Of a stretch of DNA of 64,000 nucleotides, positions 46,419 through 55,692 are shown one piece after another (position 1 is the stretch's first letter; each line of letters begins with the position of its first letter). Source of the stretch: Pseudooceanicola batsensis HTCC2597 (GTDB lineage Bacteria; Pseudomonadota; Alphaproteobacteria; Rhodobacterales; Rhodobacteraceae); contig NZ_CH724131.1 in assembly GCF_000152725.1 (NCBI RefSeq), positions 2,143,167-2,207,166 on the forward strand, in the 5' to 3' direction. The translations under genes were made by a program, and so were the position numbers. A model generated the notes under the pieces. The model saw only the letters and a program-made list of their open reading frames with translations. It did not search any database and was not told the DNA's origin.

Positions 46419-46763
46419 TCAGAACGGCATCTTGAAATCGGCCGGCAGCCCGAGCCCCTCGGTCAGCTTGCCCATCTCTTCCTGGTGCTTCTCCTGCGCC
46501 TTCTGCTGCGCATCCTTGATCGCCGCCAGGATCAGGTCCTCCACCACTTCCTTCTCGTCCGGATTGAAGATCGACGGGTCGATGTCCAGCGACTTCAGCT
46601 CGCCCTTGTAGGTGGCCACGGCCTTGACCAGACCGGCCCCCGACCGCCCCTCGACGGTCATGTGGTTCATCTCTTCCTGCAGCGCCACCACCTTGGTCTG
46701 CAGCTCCTGGGCCGACTTCAGCATCTTCGCCATGTCGCCCATCTGGCCGATTCCCTTGAACAT
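46419..46763 (-). CDS. YbaB/EbfC nucleoid-associated protein
   Basis: This 114-residue DNA-binding protein forms a dimer with long helices (MAKMLKSAQELQTKVVALQE) and the family core VEGRSGAGLVKAVATYKGEL. The start at MFKGIGQMG has an AGGAGA site; the longer frame adds eight residues. It sits between dnaX and recR, the standard order, and probably assists replication or repair at the nucleoid. Confidence 0.93.
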   Translation of the reverse strand: MFKGIGQMGDMAKMLKSAQELQTKVVALQEEMNHMTVEGRSGAGLVKAVATYKGELKSLDIDPSIFNPDEKEVVEDLILAAIKDAQQKAQEKHQEEMGKLTEGLGLPADFKMPF

Positions 46764-46856
46764 CTCTGTCTCCTGATCCTGCATCCTGACGCGCCCGGAG
46801 GCGCAGCTCCGTCGACTGCCGATATCGCGATCCGACGGTCCGAGTGCAACCCCGTC

Positions 46857-48602
46857 TCAATCCTCTTCGAACGGGTCCCACTCGTCCTCGACCTCGGCCA
46901 GCGCCTCGGTCGCGGCCTCGGCGGCCACATCCTCGGCCGTCCGGATCGCCGTGATCGCCGCCTTGGGAAAGGCCGCCAGGACCGCCTGGACCAGCGGATG
47001 CGCACCCGCTTCCTCCCGCAGGGCCAGCGCCTTGGCGTCGCGGGTCTCGGCGATCGTCTCGCCACCGCCCTCGTTGGCGACGATCACCGCCCATCTGTTG
47101 CCGGTCCAGCCCTGCAGCCGCGCCCCCAGCTTCTGCGCCAGGTCCCGCGGCGCATCCCCGGTCGGCACGAACTCGATCCGGCCGGGACGATACCCCACCA
47201 GCCGCACGCAGGTCTCGACCTCGACCAGAAGCTTCACGTCCCGGTTCGCCCGGATCAGCTCGACCACGTGATCGAAGCTGGGATACCGCGCCAGCGCCTG
47301 GTCCACGTCCTCGGCGGCCTGGGCGACCGGACCGTGCACACGCGCCCCGCCCGATCCCGCCGGGCTGCCCTGGAGGCTGGTCGCGCCGGTGGTCGGCCCG
47401 TGCGACGCGGCGCCCCCGCCGGGCGGGCCGGGGGGCGGCGGCTGATCTCTGAGCTTCCGCACAAGTTCCTCGGGCGAGGGCAGCTCGGCCACATGGGTCA
47501 GCCGGATCACCGCCATTTCGGCCGCCATCATCGCGTTCGGCGCGGCGGCGATTTCCTCCAGCGCCTTCAGCAGCATCTGCCACATGCGCGTCATCGCCCG
47601 CATCGGCAGGCGCCCGGCGAGGTCGGCTCCGCGCGACCGCTCTTCCGGTCCGATGGTCGGGTCCTCCGCCGCGTCCGGCGTGATCTTCACGACCGAGATC
47701 CAGTGCGTGATCTCGGCAAGGTCCCGCAGCACGGCCAGCGGGTCCGCCCCGTCCGCGTATTGCGCGCTCAGCTCGGTCAGGGCCGCCGCCGCATCGCCGC
47801 GCATCACCATCTCGAACAGGTCCATCACCCGGCCTCGGTCCGCGAGGCCAAGCATCGCCCGCACCTGATCGGCCGTGGTCTCTCCCGCCCCGTGCGAGAT
47901 CGCCTGGTCCAGGAGCGAGGTCGCATCCCGCGCCGACCCCTCCGCCGCCCGGGTGATCAGCGCCAGCGCGTCGTCGGCGATCTCGGCCCCTTCGCGGTCG
48001 GCGATCTCCCGCAGCAGGTCGATCATCACCTCCGGCTCGATCCGCCGCAGGTCGAACCGCTGACAGCGCGACAGCACCGTGACCGGGACCTTCCGGATCT
48101 CCGTCGTGGCGAAGATGAACTTCACATGCTCCGGCGGTTCCTCCAGCGTCTTGAGCAGCGCGTTGAACGCGCTGGTCGATAGCATGTGAACCTCGTCGAT
48201 GATGTAGATCTTGTACCGCGCCGAGGCCGCCCGGTAATGCACGCTGTCGATGATCTCGCGGATGTCGTTGACGGAGGTGTTCGAGGCGGCGTCCATCTCC
48301 ATCACGTCGACATGGCGGCCTTCCATGATCGCGACGCAGTGTTCGCATTTGCCACAGGGGTCGGTCGTCGGCCCGCCCTGCCCGTCCGGCCCGATGCAGT
48401 TCATCCCCTTGGCGATGATCCGCGCCGTGGTCGTCTTGCCGGTGCCCCGGATCCCCGTCATGATGAACGCCTGCGCGATCCGGTCGGCGGCGAAGGCATT
48501 GCGCAGCGTGCGCACCATCGCGTCCTGTCCGACGAGATCGGCGAAGGTTTCGGGCCGGTACTTGCGCGCCAGCACCTGGTAGGCGGGTTTGGATTCGCTC
48601 AT
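46857..48602 (-). CDS. dnaX: DNA polymerase III subunits gamma and tau
   Basis: This 581-residue clamp-loader ATPase has Walker A GIRGTGKTTTARI, a zinc-binding loop (CGKCEHCVAIM), Walker B IIDEVHML and SRC in VLSRCQRF. A long proline-rich linker separates domains I-III from a C-terminal tau-like region. The start at MSESKPAYQ has a GAGGC site. It leads dnaX-ybaB-recR. I did not find a frameshift signal for a short gamma product. Confidence 0.95.
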   Translation of the reverse strand: MSESKPAYQVLARKYRPETFADLVGQDAMVRTLRNAFAADRIAQAFIMTGIRGTGKTTTARIIAKGMNCIGPDGQGGPTTDPCGKCEHCVAIMEGRHVDVMEMDAASNTSVNDIREIIDSVHYRAASARYKIYIIDEVHMLSTSAFNALLKTLEEPPEHVKFIFATTEIRKVPVTVLSRCQRFDLRRIEPEVMIDLLREIADREGAEIADDALALITRAAEGSARDATSLLDQAISHGAGETTADQVRAMLGLADRGRVMDLFEMVMRGDAAAALTELSAQYADGADPLAVLRDLAEITHWISVVKITPDAAEDPTIGPEERSRGADLAGRLPMRAMTRMWQMLLKALEEIAAAPNAMMAAEMAVIRLTHVAELPSPEELVRKLRDQPPPPGPPGGGAASHGPTTGATSLQGSPAGSGGARVHGPVAQAAEDVDQALARYPSFDHVVELIRANRDVKLLVEVETCVRLVGYRPGRIEFVPTGDAPRDLAQKLGARLQGWTGNRWAVIVANEGGGETIAETRDAKALALREEAGAHPLVQAVLAAFPKAAITAIRTAEDVAAEAATEALAEVEDEWDPFEED

Positions 48603-48722
48603 GGATGCCTCGGGACTCACTCGATATCCGAACCTAAGGGGCCGCGCCGGCATCGTCCACCGAGCTTTCCCGGAACCGAAGGCTGGTCTAGGATTTATTC
48701 AGGCATAGAGCGGAGGAAGAAC

Positions 48723-49562
48723 ATGCGTCTCAGAGGTGTCCGTCGCAGCCGCAACATCGAGGACCGCCGGCGCAGCCGCGGGCGCGGCGGCGCCATCGGC
48801 GGGCTGGGCATCGGCGGTGTCCTGGTGGTTCTGGCCATCGGCTATTTCACCGGCATCGACGTCAGGCCGCTGCTCGACGGCGCACCGCAGCAGTCCTCCG
48901 CCCCGCGCGCCCTGACCCCGGCCGAAGAGCGCGCGGCGGATTTCAGCGCCTCCGTCCTCGCCACGACCGAGGACGTCTGGAGCCGGCTGTTTCCCGCACA
49001 GGTGGGCACCGAATACGCCCCGCCCGTCCTCGTGCTCTTCTCCGGCCGGACCGAAAGCCCCTGCGGCGGCGCCTCCGGGGCCACCGGGCCCTTCTACTGT
49101 CCCGCCGACCGCAAGGCCTATCTCGACACCCAGTTCTTCGCGACCCTCTCGGAACGGCTCGGCGCCGGGGGCGATTTCGCCGCCGCCTATGTCATCGCCC
49201 ACGAGGTGGCGCATCATGTCCAGAACGAACTCGGCATCCTCGCCCGCGTCCACGAGGCGCGCCGGCAGTCCGACCAGACCCGGGCCAACGCCCTGACGGT
49301 GCGGCTGGAACTCCAGGCCGACTGTCTCTCCGGTGTCTGGGCCGCCCACGTCGACGGGCTGCTCGAACCCGGCGACATCGAAGAGGCGCTGAATGCTGCC
49401 CGGATGATCGGCGACGACCACCTGCAGCGACAGGCCGGCCGCGTCCCGCAGCCGCACACCTTCACCCACGGCACCTCGGACCAGCGCGCCCGCTGGTTCG
49501 AAAACGGCTACGACACGGGCGAGATCGGTGCCTGCGACACCTTCGCGGCGGACAGGTTGTGA
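48723..49562 (+). CDS. YpfJ-family neutral zinc metallopeptidase
   Basis: This 279-residue membrane-anchored protein has an arginine-rich N terminus, one helix (GGAIGGLGIGGVLVVLAIGYF) and a metallopeptidase domain with HEVAHHVQN, the HExxH zinc motif, and later LELQADCLSGVW. The family is a predicted peptidase whose substrates are unknown. Start at ATG after GGAGG. It is followed after 7 bp by a small membrane protein gene. Confidence 0.9.
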   Translation: MRLRGVRRSRNIEDRRRSRGRGGAIGGLGIGGVLVVLAIGYFTGIDVRPLLDGAPQQSSAPRALTPAEERAADFSASVLATTEDVWSRLFPAQVGTEYAPPVLVLFSGRTESPCGGASGATGPFYCPADRKAYLDTQFFATLSERLGAGGDFAAAYVIAHEVAHHVQNELGILARVHEARRQSDQTRANALTVRLELQADCLSGVWAAHVDGLLEPGDIEEALNAARMIGDDHLQRQAGRVPQPHTFTHGTSDQRARWFENGYDTGEIGACDTFAADRL

Positions 49563-49569
49563 ACCGGCG

Positions 49570-49869
49570 ATGACACGACGGGGCATTCTCCTCGGCCTGC
49601 TCGCGCTCTGGCTGGTGACCTACCTGGCCTCCCTCGTCTATCCCCCCACGCTCGCCGCCGAGGGCGACGGATTCACCCGCGGCATCAACCGGGTCATGAC
49701 CTTCCTCGGCCTTCAGTTCGGAGCGGGGCTGATCGCGGTCGCCGTTCTGGCGGTCCGGCCCTCCCAGGGACGTCTGCGCTGGATCGCATTGATACCCGCG
49801 GCGCTGGCCGCGCTGCTCCTGCTCGCCATCGCCGGGCTCATCCTGTGGTCGCGCGTCGCACACGGCTGA
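49570..49869 (+). CDS. Small membrane protein of unknown function
   Basis: This 99-residue protein has three hydrophobic helices (GILLGLLALWLVTYLASLVY, QFGAGLIAVAVLAV, IALIPAALAALLLLAIAGLI). It starts 7 bp after the metallopeptidase gene, so the two are probably in one transcript. I do not recognise a family. The ATG at 49570 is preferred over a frame opening inside the previous gene. Confidence 0.7.
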   Translation: MTRRGILLGLLALWLVTYLASLVYPPTLAAEGDGFTRGINRVMTFLGLQFGAGLIAVAVLAVRPSQGRLRWIALIPAALAALLLLAIAGLILWSRVAHG

Positions 49870-50023
49870 ACCGCCGCTCTAAAGGACCTGGAAGTTCCGC
49901 AGCACCGGCCCGCGCTTCACCGACGAGCGCAGATGCCGGCCCGACAACAGGAGCGACAGCACCGCGCGGAGCAAGGTGCAGCACCGATGACGCCCAAAGG
50001 GCGGGTTGTCTGTGGGGAGGGGG

Positions 50024-50121
50024 GTGAGAGGCTGGACAACGACCCAAGCGGGGCTCGTTACGGCTGCTTCCTTCCGGACCTGACCGGGTTGGCGAGGCGC
50101 TCGCCCGCGCCAACCTCTCAC
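50024..50121 (-). ncRNA. ffs: Signal recognition particle RNA (small bacterial type)
   Basis: The minus strand contains GGTCAGGTCCGGAAGGAAGC followed by AGCC, the conserved apical domain that binds Ffh, flanked by a long stem whose ends GTGAGAGG and CCTCTCAC pair. Total length is about 98 nt. It is isolated between the small membrane protein and pheT. The ends are estimated from the stem only. Confidence 0.9.
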
Positions 50122-50175
50122 GACCGGACATAATCCCCCGCCACGATTCCTTCAAGGGGCCCCGCGCCCCCTTTT

Positions 50176-50260
50176 CTTCTTGCGGGCAAATATCCCCGCC
50201 GGAGGCACCGCGGCCATTCCCCGGAATGGCCGCCCGAGATCGCGTGCGCCGCAGGCGCGC
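50176..50260 (-). repeat. Dispersed intergenic repeat, copy H (complete)
   Basis: The core (CTTCTTGCGGGCAAATATCC then CCGCCGGAGG) is followed by the perfect hairpin GCGGCCATTCC-CC-GGAATGGCCGC (50210-50233) and by CGCGTGCGCCGCAGGCGCGC (50241-50260). It ends 13 bp from the pheT stop, the same layout as copy G. Confidence 0.85.
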
Positions 50261-50273
50261 CTCCGGGTTCGGC

Positions 50274-52673
50274 TCAGCCGCGCAGCACGCCGCCCGTGGC
50301 CTTAGCGACCTTGTCGACCACCTTCGCGGCGATCCCCTCGATCTCGGCCTCCTTCAGGGTCTTCTCCTGCGGCTGGATGGTCACGGTCAGGGCGATGGAC
50401 TTCTTGCCCTCGCCCAGCGAGCCGCCGATGAACTCGTCGAAGACCCGCACATCCGAGATCATCGCCTTGTCCGCCCCCGCCGCCGCGTTCACCAGCGCCA
50501 GCGCCTCGACCTGCGCATCCACCACGAAGGCGAAATCGCGCTCGACCGGCTGCAGGTCGCGCATCTCCACCGCCCCGCGCGATCCGCCCGCATTCCGCGG
50601 CTGCGGCACCTCGGCGGGCCACAGGACAAAGCCCGTGACCGGCCCCTTCACATCCATCGCCTGCAGCACCCCGGGATGCAGTTCACCGAAGGCGCCCAGC
50701 ACCTTCTTCGGCCCGAGGCAGATCACCCCGTGCCGGCCCGGGTGCCAGAAAGCACCGCCGCTGCGCTGGATCTGCACCTTCGCCGGGGCCCCGATCGCGG
50801 CCAGCAGCGCCTCGATATCCGCCTTGGCATCGTAGAGGTCGACCGGACGCGATACCCCGTGCACGTCCTTGGGACCGGTGCGGCCGACGAGGATCCCGGC
50901 CACCGCCTCGATCTGGTCGCCGGGCTCGCCGCCGGTCCATGTGGCGCCGATCTCGAACAGCGCCATGTCCGCCATGCCCCGCGCCTGGTTCCGCGCCGCC
51001 GCCTGCAAAAGACCCGGCAGCAGCGAGGGCCGCATGTGGCTCATTTCCTGGCTGATCGGATTGGCGACCTGGGTGGCCTCCGTTCCGCCGCCGAACAGCC
51101 GGCCCGACTCGCGGTCGATGAACGAATACGTGACGCATTCGTTGTACCCGAGCGCCGCCGCCGTCCGCCGCACCATCTGCTCGCGCCGCTGGTTCACCGT
51201 CAGGATCGGTTCGGGCACGCCGGCCCGCACCCGCGCCAGCGGCTTCGCCTCGAGCCGGGTCAGCGAGGCGATCCGCGCGACCTCCTCGACGAGGTCCGCC
51301 TCGCCCAGCACGTCGGGCCGCCAGGACGGCACATGCGCCATGTCGCCCTCCATCACGAAACCGAGCCGCTCCAGCGTCGCGCGCTGGTCCTCCGCCGGGA
51401 TCTCCATCCCGACCAGAGAGGAACATCGCTCGGTATTCAGCCGGTAGGCCCGGCTGACGTCCGGCACCTCGCCGGCGACGACCGCCTCGGTGACTTCGCC
51501 GCCGCACAACTCGGCGATCAGCGCGCAGGCGCGGTCGAGCCCCTCCATGTTGAAGGCCGGGTCGATGCCGCGCTCGTTGCGGTACCGCGCGTCCGAATTG
51601 ATCTTCAGCGCGCGCCCCGCATGGGCGATCGAGACGTGATCCCAGACCGCGGCCTCGACAAAGACATCCACCGTCTCGGGCACGCAGCCGGTGGCCAGCC
51701 CGCCCATGATGCCGCCGATGCTTTCGACGCCGTTGTCGTCCGAGATCACCAGCGCCCCGGCGGGCACGACGTAATCCTTCTCGTCCAGCCCGGTGAAGGC
51801 CTCGCCGCCCTCGGCCCGGTGAACCCGCAGCCGGCCCCGCACCTTGTCTGCGTCGAAGACGTGCAGCGGCCGGTTCAGGTCATGGGTGAACAGGTTGGTC
51901 ACGTCGACGAGCGCCGAGATCGGACGCAGACCGATGCTGCGCAGCCTGGCCTGCAGCCACTCGGGCGAGGGGCCGTTCTTCACGCCGCGGATCAGCCGAC
52001 CGGCGAAGACGTGGCAGCCGTCCCGCGCGCTCTCCTCGATGTCCAGCTCCACCGGGCAGGGGCCGCCGTTCACGTCCAGCGTGGGCTCCGGAAGCGGCTT
52101 GAGGCTGCCCAGCCCCCGCGCCGCGAGATCCCGCGCGATCCCCCGCACACCGAGAGCATCCGGCCGGTTCGGCGTGATCGCGATCTCGATCACCGGGTCC
52201 ACCGCCTCGGGACGGTTCACCTCGAGCCAATGCGCGAACTCCTCGCCGATCTCGCCCGAGGGCAGTTCGATGATCCCCTCGTGCTCCTCCGACAGGCCCA
52301 TCTCGCGTTCCGAGGCCATCATTCCATGGCTCTCGACCCCGCGGATCTTTCCCACCGAAATGGTGATGTCCAGACCGGGAATGTACATGCCCGGCTTCGC
52401 CAGGACCACGGTGATCCCCTCGCGTGCGTTCGGGGCGCCGCAGACGATCTGCTTTTCGCCCTCGTCGGTCTGAACCATGCAGACCCGCAGCTTGTCCGCG
52501 TCGGGATGCTGTTCGGCCGAGTTCACCTTGGCGATGGTGAAGCCCTTCAGCGCCGCCGCGGGATCCTCGATCCCCTCGACCTCGAGCCCGAGGTCGGTCA
52601 GCGTCTCGGCGATCTCGTCCAGCGACGCACTCGTTTCGAGGTGATCCTTCAGCCAGGACAGGGTGAATTTCAT
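50274..52673 (-). CDS. pheT: Phenylalanyl-tRNA synthetase beta subunit
   Basis: This 799-residue subunit has the N-terminal MKFTLSWLKDHLE, a tRNA-binding EMAP-like domain (residues about 40-150), the B3/4 editing region, and a C-terminal anticodon-binding FDX-ACB domain (MRDLQPVERDFAFVVD). It makes the alpha2-beta2 enzyme with PheS. A yrhK gene separates it from pheS, unlike the usual adjacent pair. The start has a GGAGACC site. Confidence 0.97.
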   Translation of the reverse strand: MKFTLSWLKDHLETSASLDEIAETLTDLGLEVEGIEDPAAALKGFTIAKVNSAEQHPDADKLRVCMVQTDEGEKQIVCGAPNAREGITVVLAKPGMYIPGLDITISVGKIRGVESHGMMASEREMGLSEEHEGIIELPSGEIGEEFAHWLEVNRPEAVDPVIEIAITPNRPDALGVRGIARDLAARGLGSLKPLPEPTLDVNGGPCPVELDIEESARDGCHVFAGRLIRGVKNGPSPEWLQARLRSIGLRPISALVDVTNLFTHDLNRPLHVFDADKVRGRLRVHRAEGGEAFTGLDEKDYVVPAGALVISDDNGVESIGGIMGGLATGCVPETVDVFVEAAVWDHVSIAHAGRALKINSDARYRNERGIDPAFNMEGLDRACALIAELCGGEVTEAVVAGEVPDVSRAYRLNTERCSSLVGMEIPAEDQRATLERLGFVMEGDMAHVPSWRPDVLGEADLVEEVARIASLTRLEAKPLARVRAGVPEPILTVNQRREQMVRRTAAALGYNECVTYSFIDRESGRLFGGGTEATQVANPISQEMSHMRPSLLPGLLQAAARNQARGMADMALFEIGATWTGGEPGDQIEAVAGILVGRTGPKDVHGVSRPVDLYDAKADIEALLAAIGAPAKVQIQRSGGAFWHPGRHGVICLGPKKVLGAFGELHPGVLQAMDVKGPVTGFVLWPAEVPQPRNAGGSRGAVEMRDLQPVERDFAFVVDAQVEALALVNAAAGADKAMISDVRVFDEFIGGSLGEGKKSIALTVTIQPQEKTLKEAEIEGIAAKVVDKVAKATGGVLRG

Positions 52674-52674
52674 G

Positions 52675-52965
52675 TCAGGTCTCCAGACGGCGGGCGACGT
52701 CATCGGGGTCGCCCATGGATATCAGTTTGATCTCGCGGATCAGGCGCAGCGTCGGCTTGACCGCGAACAGGACCGAGCCCAGGAGGAACAGCCAGGTCCC
52801 CGCGTTCATGAGGCTGTCGTAGAAGAAGCAGACCGAACCGATGATGAAGCAGAAGGCGGCGCAGAAGTCGACCAGTGTATAGGTCAGCTCGAACAGCGCA
52901 TAGACCCGGCGGGTCTCGTGGTTGCGGTCGCGGTTCTCGTGGCGGAACAGACGGGTCTGGCTCAT
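52675..52965 (-). CDS. YrhK-family small membrane protein
   Basis: This 96-residue protein has a charged N terminus (HENRDRNHETRRVYALFEL) and two or three hydrophobic segments (DFCAAFCFIIGSVCFFY, GTWLFLLGSVLFAV), matching the YrhK-like family, whose role is unknown. It lies between pheS and pheT, ending 1 bp before pheT's start, so it is co-transcribed with the synthetase. Start has an AAGGAGAAG site. Confidence 0.85.
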   Translation of the reverse strand: MSQTRLFRHENRDRNHETRRVYALFELTYTLVDFCAAFCFIIGSVCFFYDSLMNAGTWLFLLGSVLFAVKPTLRLIREIKLISMGDPDDVARRLET

Positions 52966-53142
52966 GTCTTCTCCTTTTCCGATCTTCCGGTTCACCTCGC
53001 AGGGCGGGTTTCCCTGTCACCGCGTCGGGTGGGATTCCAGCCCACCATTGCAACCGCGGAACAGGCCCCATTGCCTCTGCGCCAAAACGCCCCGGCGTCC
53101 GGGCGCCGGTGTGACGCCGGAACGGGACGACTGGACATCGTC

Positions 53143-54207
53143 CTACACCCCGCCCCGGATCGTCGGCACCTGGAGCGCGCTGAACCCGTAGTGCCGCAGC
53201 CAGCGCAGGTCGCTGTCGAAGAACGCCCGCAGGTCGGGGATGCCGTATTTCAGCATGGCGATCCGGTCGATCCCCATGCCGAAGGCAAAGCCCTGCCATT
53301 CCGCCGGGTCCACACCCGCCGCCGACAGCACCTTGGGGTGCACCATGCCAGACCCCAGCACCTCGAGCCAGTCTTCGCCCTCGCCGACCTTGACCGTTCC
53401 GCCTTCGAAGGAACACTGGATGTCGATCTCGGCCGAGGGCTCGGTGAACGGGAAATGCGAGGCGCGGAAGCGGGTCTTCACCGGCGTGCCGAAATAGGCG
53501 GTGAAGAACTCCTCCAGCACCCATTTCAGGTTCGCCATCGAGATATCGCGGTCGATCGCCAGCCCCTCGATCTGGTGGAACATCGGCGTATGCGTCTGGT
53601 CGTAGTCCGAACGATAGACCCGCCCCGGCGCGATGACCCGGATCGGCGCCCCCTGCGCCTGCATCGACCGGATCTGCACCGGAGAGGTGTGCGTGCGCAG
53701 CACATGCGGCGGACGCTCGTCACCCGGCTCGCGATGCATGTAGAACGTGTCCATCTCGGCCCGGGCCGGATGATGCGAGGGGATGTTCAGTGCATCGAAG
53801 TTGTACCAGTCCTCTTCGATCTGGGGTCCTTCGGCCACGGAAAAGCCCATGTCGGCAAAGATCGCGGTGCATTCCTCCCAGACCTGGCTGACCGGATGCA
53901 CCGAACCCGTCCGGCGATCGCGCGCCGGCAGCGTCACGTCCAGCCACTCGGTCCGCAGCCTCTCGTCCAGCGCGGCATCGGCCAGCGCCGCCTTCTTCGC
54001 GGTGAGCGCGGTGTTGATCTCGTCCTTGAGCGCGTTCAGCGCCGGACCGGCAACCTGGCGCTCCTCGGGTGTCATCTTGCCCAGCTCGCGCATCTTGAGG
54101 CTGATCTCGCCCTTCTTGCCCACGGCCTGCACGCGCAGCGCCTCCAGCGCGCTCTCGTCCGCAGCTTCGGCAATCGCGCCCAGGTACTTGGCTTTCAGAT
54201 CGTCCAT
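53143..54207 (-). CDS. pheS: Phenylalanyl-tRNA synthetase alpha subunit
   Basis: This 354-residue subunit has the coiled-coil N terminus and class II synthetase motifs, including [19 protein letters not shown] and [18 protein letters not shown]. Start at MDDLKAKYL has a GGGAGC site. It is the first gene of pheS-yrhK-pheT and is divergent from a small secreted-protein gene over 242 bp. No leader peptide or attenuator was evident. Confidence 0.97.
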   Translation of the reverse strand: MDDLKAKYLGAIAEAADESALEALRVQAVGKKGEISLKMRELGKMTPEERQVAGPALNALKDEINTALTAKKAALADAALDERLRTEWLDVTLPARDRRTGSVHPVSQVWEECTAIFADMGFSVAEGPQIEEDWYNFDALNIPSHHPARAEMDTFYMHREPGDERPPHVLRTHTSPVQIRSMQAQGAPIRVIAPGRVYRSDYDQTHTPMFHQIEGLAIDRDISMANLKWVLEEFFTAYFGTPVKTRFRASHFPFTEPSAEIDIQCSFEGGTVKVGEGEDWLEVLGSGMVHPKVLSAAGVDPAEWQGFAFGMGIDRIAMLKYGIPDLRAFFDSDLRWLRHYGFSALQVPTIRGGV

Positions 54208-54449
54208 GCGACGCTCCCTTGTCCTTCGCCGCATCTGCTACAAAGACCGGGGCGAAAGGGCAAGCCGGGGATGCCGGGGCGGGCCGACGGCGCCTGCGCC
54301 CGTGACACGGAGGCACCGCGTCATTTTTCGAAAATTCGCGAGAAAAGCCGCCTCGGGGCCATGGTTCCGGCCCCGATCCGGTCACGCCCTCGGGTCAGAC
54401 CGGACAGATCGGAACGGCCACACACACTCTAGGCAGGATCGGAGAACAC

Positions 54450-54713
54450 ATGAACAAGAGACACCTCGCGGTAACCGCAGCGACCTTCGCCCTTGCGGCC
54501 GCCGGAGCGCAGGCCGTCGGCACCCATCAGCCGCCGCGTGTTCCGACCAACATCTACACGACGGGCAGCCAGTGGATCACCACCCCGGACGGCTGTTCCT
54601 ATTCCAGAACTCAAGCCCCCGGGTACCCGGTGCAATGGGTGCTCATCCTCAATCCGCACCACATCGGTCAACCCGATGCCCATAAGCGCTGCGCGCCGTT
54701 GTTGCGGGACTGA
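54450..54713 (+). CDS. Small secreted hypothetical protein
   Basis: This 87-residue protein has a clear signal peptide (HLAVTAATFALAAAGAQA) and a mature part of about 65 residues with two cysteines (DGCSYSR, KRCAPLL). It starts after GATCGGAGAACAC. I do not recognise a family. It is convergent with the glutaredoxin-MauE gene and divergent from pheS. Confidence 0.7.
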   Translation: MNKRHLAVTAATFALAAAGAQAVGTHQPPRVPTNIYTTGSQWITTPDGCSYSRTQAPGYPVQWVLILNPHHIGQPDAHKRCAPLLRD

Positions 54714-54752
54714 GGACGGCAGGGACCCAGAGACAGGCCGGCCCCGGCTGGA

Positions 54753-55535
54753 TCAGAACATCATCCAGATGCCGGCGCCCAGCATCATCAGGTTCTCGGT
54801 CAGGGAGACGAAACCCAGCGGGACGTTCGACGACCCGCCCATGCAGGCGCATTTCAACTCGCGCTTGTCGATATAGACCGCCTTGAAGACCGACACCGCG
54901 CCGACGGCGCCTATGAAGATCGCGATGGGCGCGGCAACCCACGGGATCACGGCAAGCATGAAAAGACCGGCCAGCGCCTCGCCCACGGGATAGATGTAAC
55001 CGTACCAGACCCATCTCCGCGCCAGCAGGTCGTAATTCAGGAACATGGTCGAGAAGCTCTCGATGTCCCGGAGCTTCTGCAGCGCGAGCAGCGTCATCGA
55101 AAAGGCGATGAAGAGTTCGAGCGTCCGCGCCGACCACAGCGGCATCGCCGACCCGACAGCCAGCGCCACGGCCATGAGCGCGGCCGTCCCGAAGAGCGCG
55201 ATCACCGGCTGATAGGTGGTTTCGTCCTCGTCCCGCAGGGGCATGTCGAGAAAAGCCCGCACCTCTTCGTACCCGCCGATCCGCTCCCCGCCGATATAGG
55301 TCTGGGGCGTGGTGCTCACGCCTTCCTTTTCCATGAAGGCATCGGTTTCCTCGCGGGTGGTCAGCAGGTGATCCTCGACCTCGTAGCCTGCACGTTTCAG
55401 GAAGGCCTTGGATTTCTGCCCGTAGGGGCAAAGATGGTCGGGCATGGCCATGCGAAAGAGCACGGCGCGCTTGGCGGTGCCCTCCCCGGCCGTTCCGAGA
55501 CTGTGGTCCGTCGTTGCATTTGCGGCATGTGACAT
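54753..55535 (-). CDS. Glutaredoxin-MauE/DoxX fusion membrane protein
   Basis: This 260-residue protein joins a glutaredoxin domain (residues about 20-105, with LCPYGQK and VSTTPQTYIGGERIGG) to four or so transmembrane helices of the MauE/DoxX redox-associated type, ending with CACMGGSSNVPLGF. The active site is CPYG, with one cysteine, so it is monothiol; the CAC pair in the last part may be its membrane partner. A role in moving reducing power across the membrane is likely but inferred. Start at MSHAANATT has GGGAGAG. Confidence 0.88.
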   Translation of the reverse strand: MSHAANATTDHSLGTAGEGTAKRAVLFRMAMPDHLCPYGQKSKAFLKRAGYEVEDHLLTTREETDAFMEKEGVSTTPQTYIGGERIGGYEEVRAFLDMPLRDEDETTYQPVIALFGTAALMAVALAVGSAMPLWSARTLELFIAFSMTLLALQKLRDIESFSTMFLNYDLLARRWVWYGYIYPVGEALAGLFMLAVIPWVAAPIAIFIGAVGAVSVFKAVYIDKRELKCACMGGSSNVPLGFVSLTENLMMLGAGIWMMF

Positions 55536-55692
55536 GGCGCTCTCCCGGGTTTGGGAGTCAACGGTGGCACCTGCGGCAGGGTTCCACGGCTCTCCCTCCC
55601 GCCCGCATATGTGGCGCACCCTGCCCCATCCCCGCCGCAAAACGGCCAGCTTCGGATGGTTGACTGTGGCCTCACCACCATGGATTCGGCTC

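Noticed and set aside
45769-48348. Long open frames on both strands over dnaX-ybaB-recR (859 and 800 codons)
   Set aside because: They have low-complexity Arg/Gly composition, while dnaX, ybaB and recR explain the region fully.
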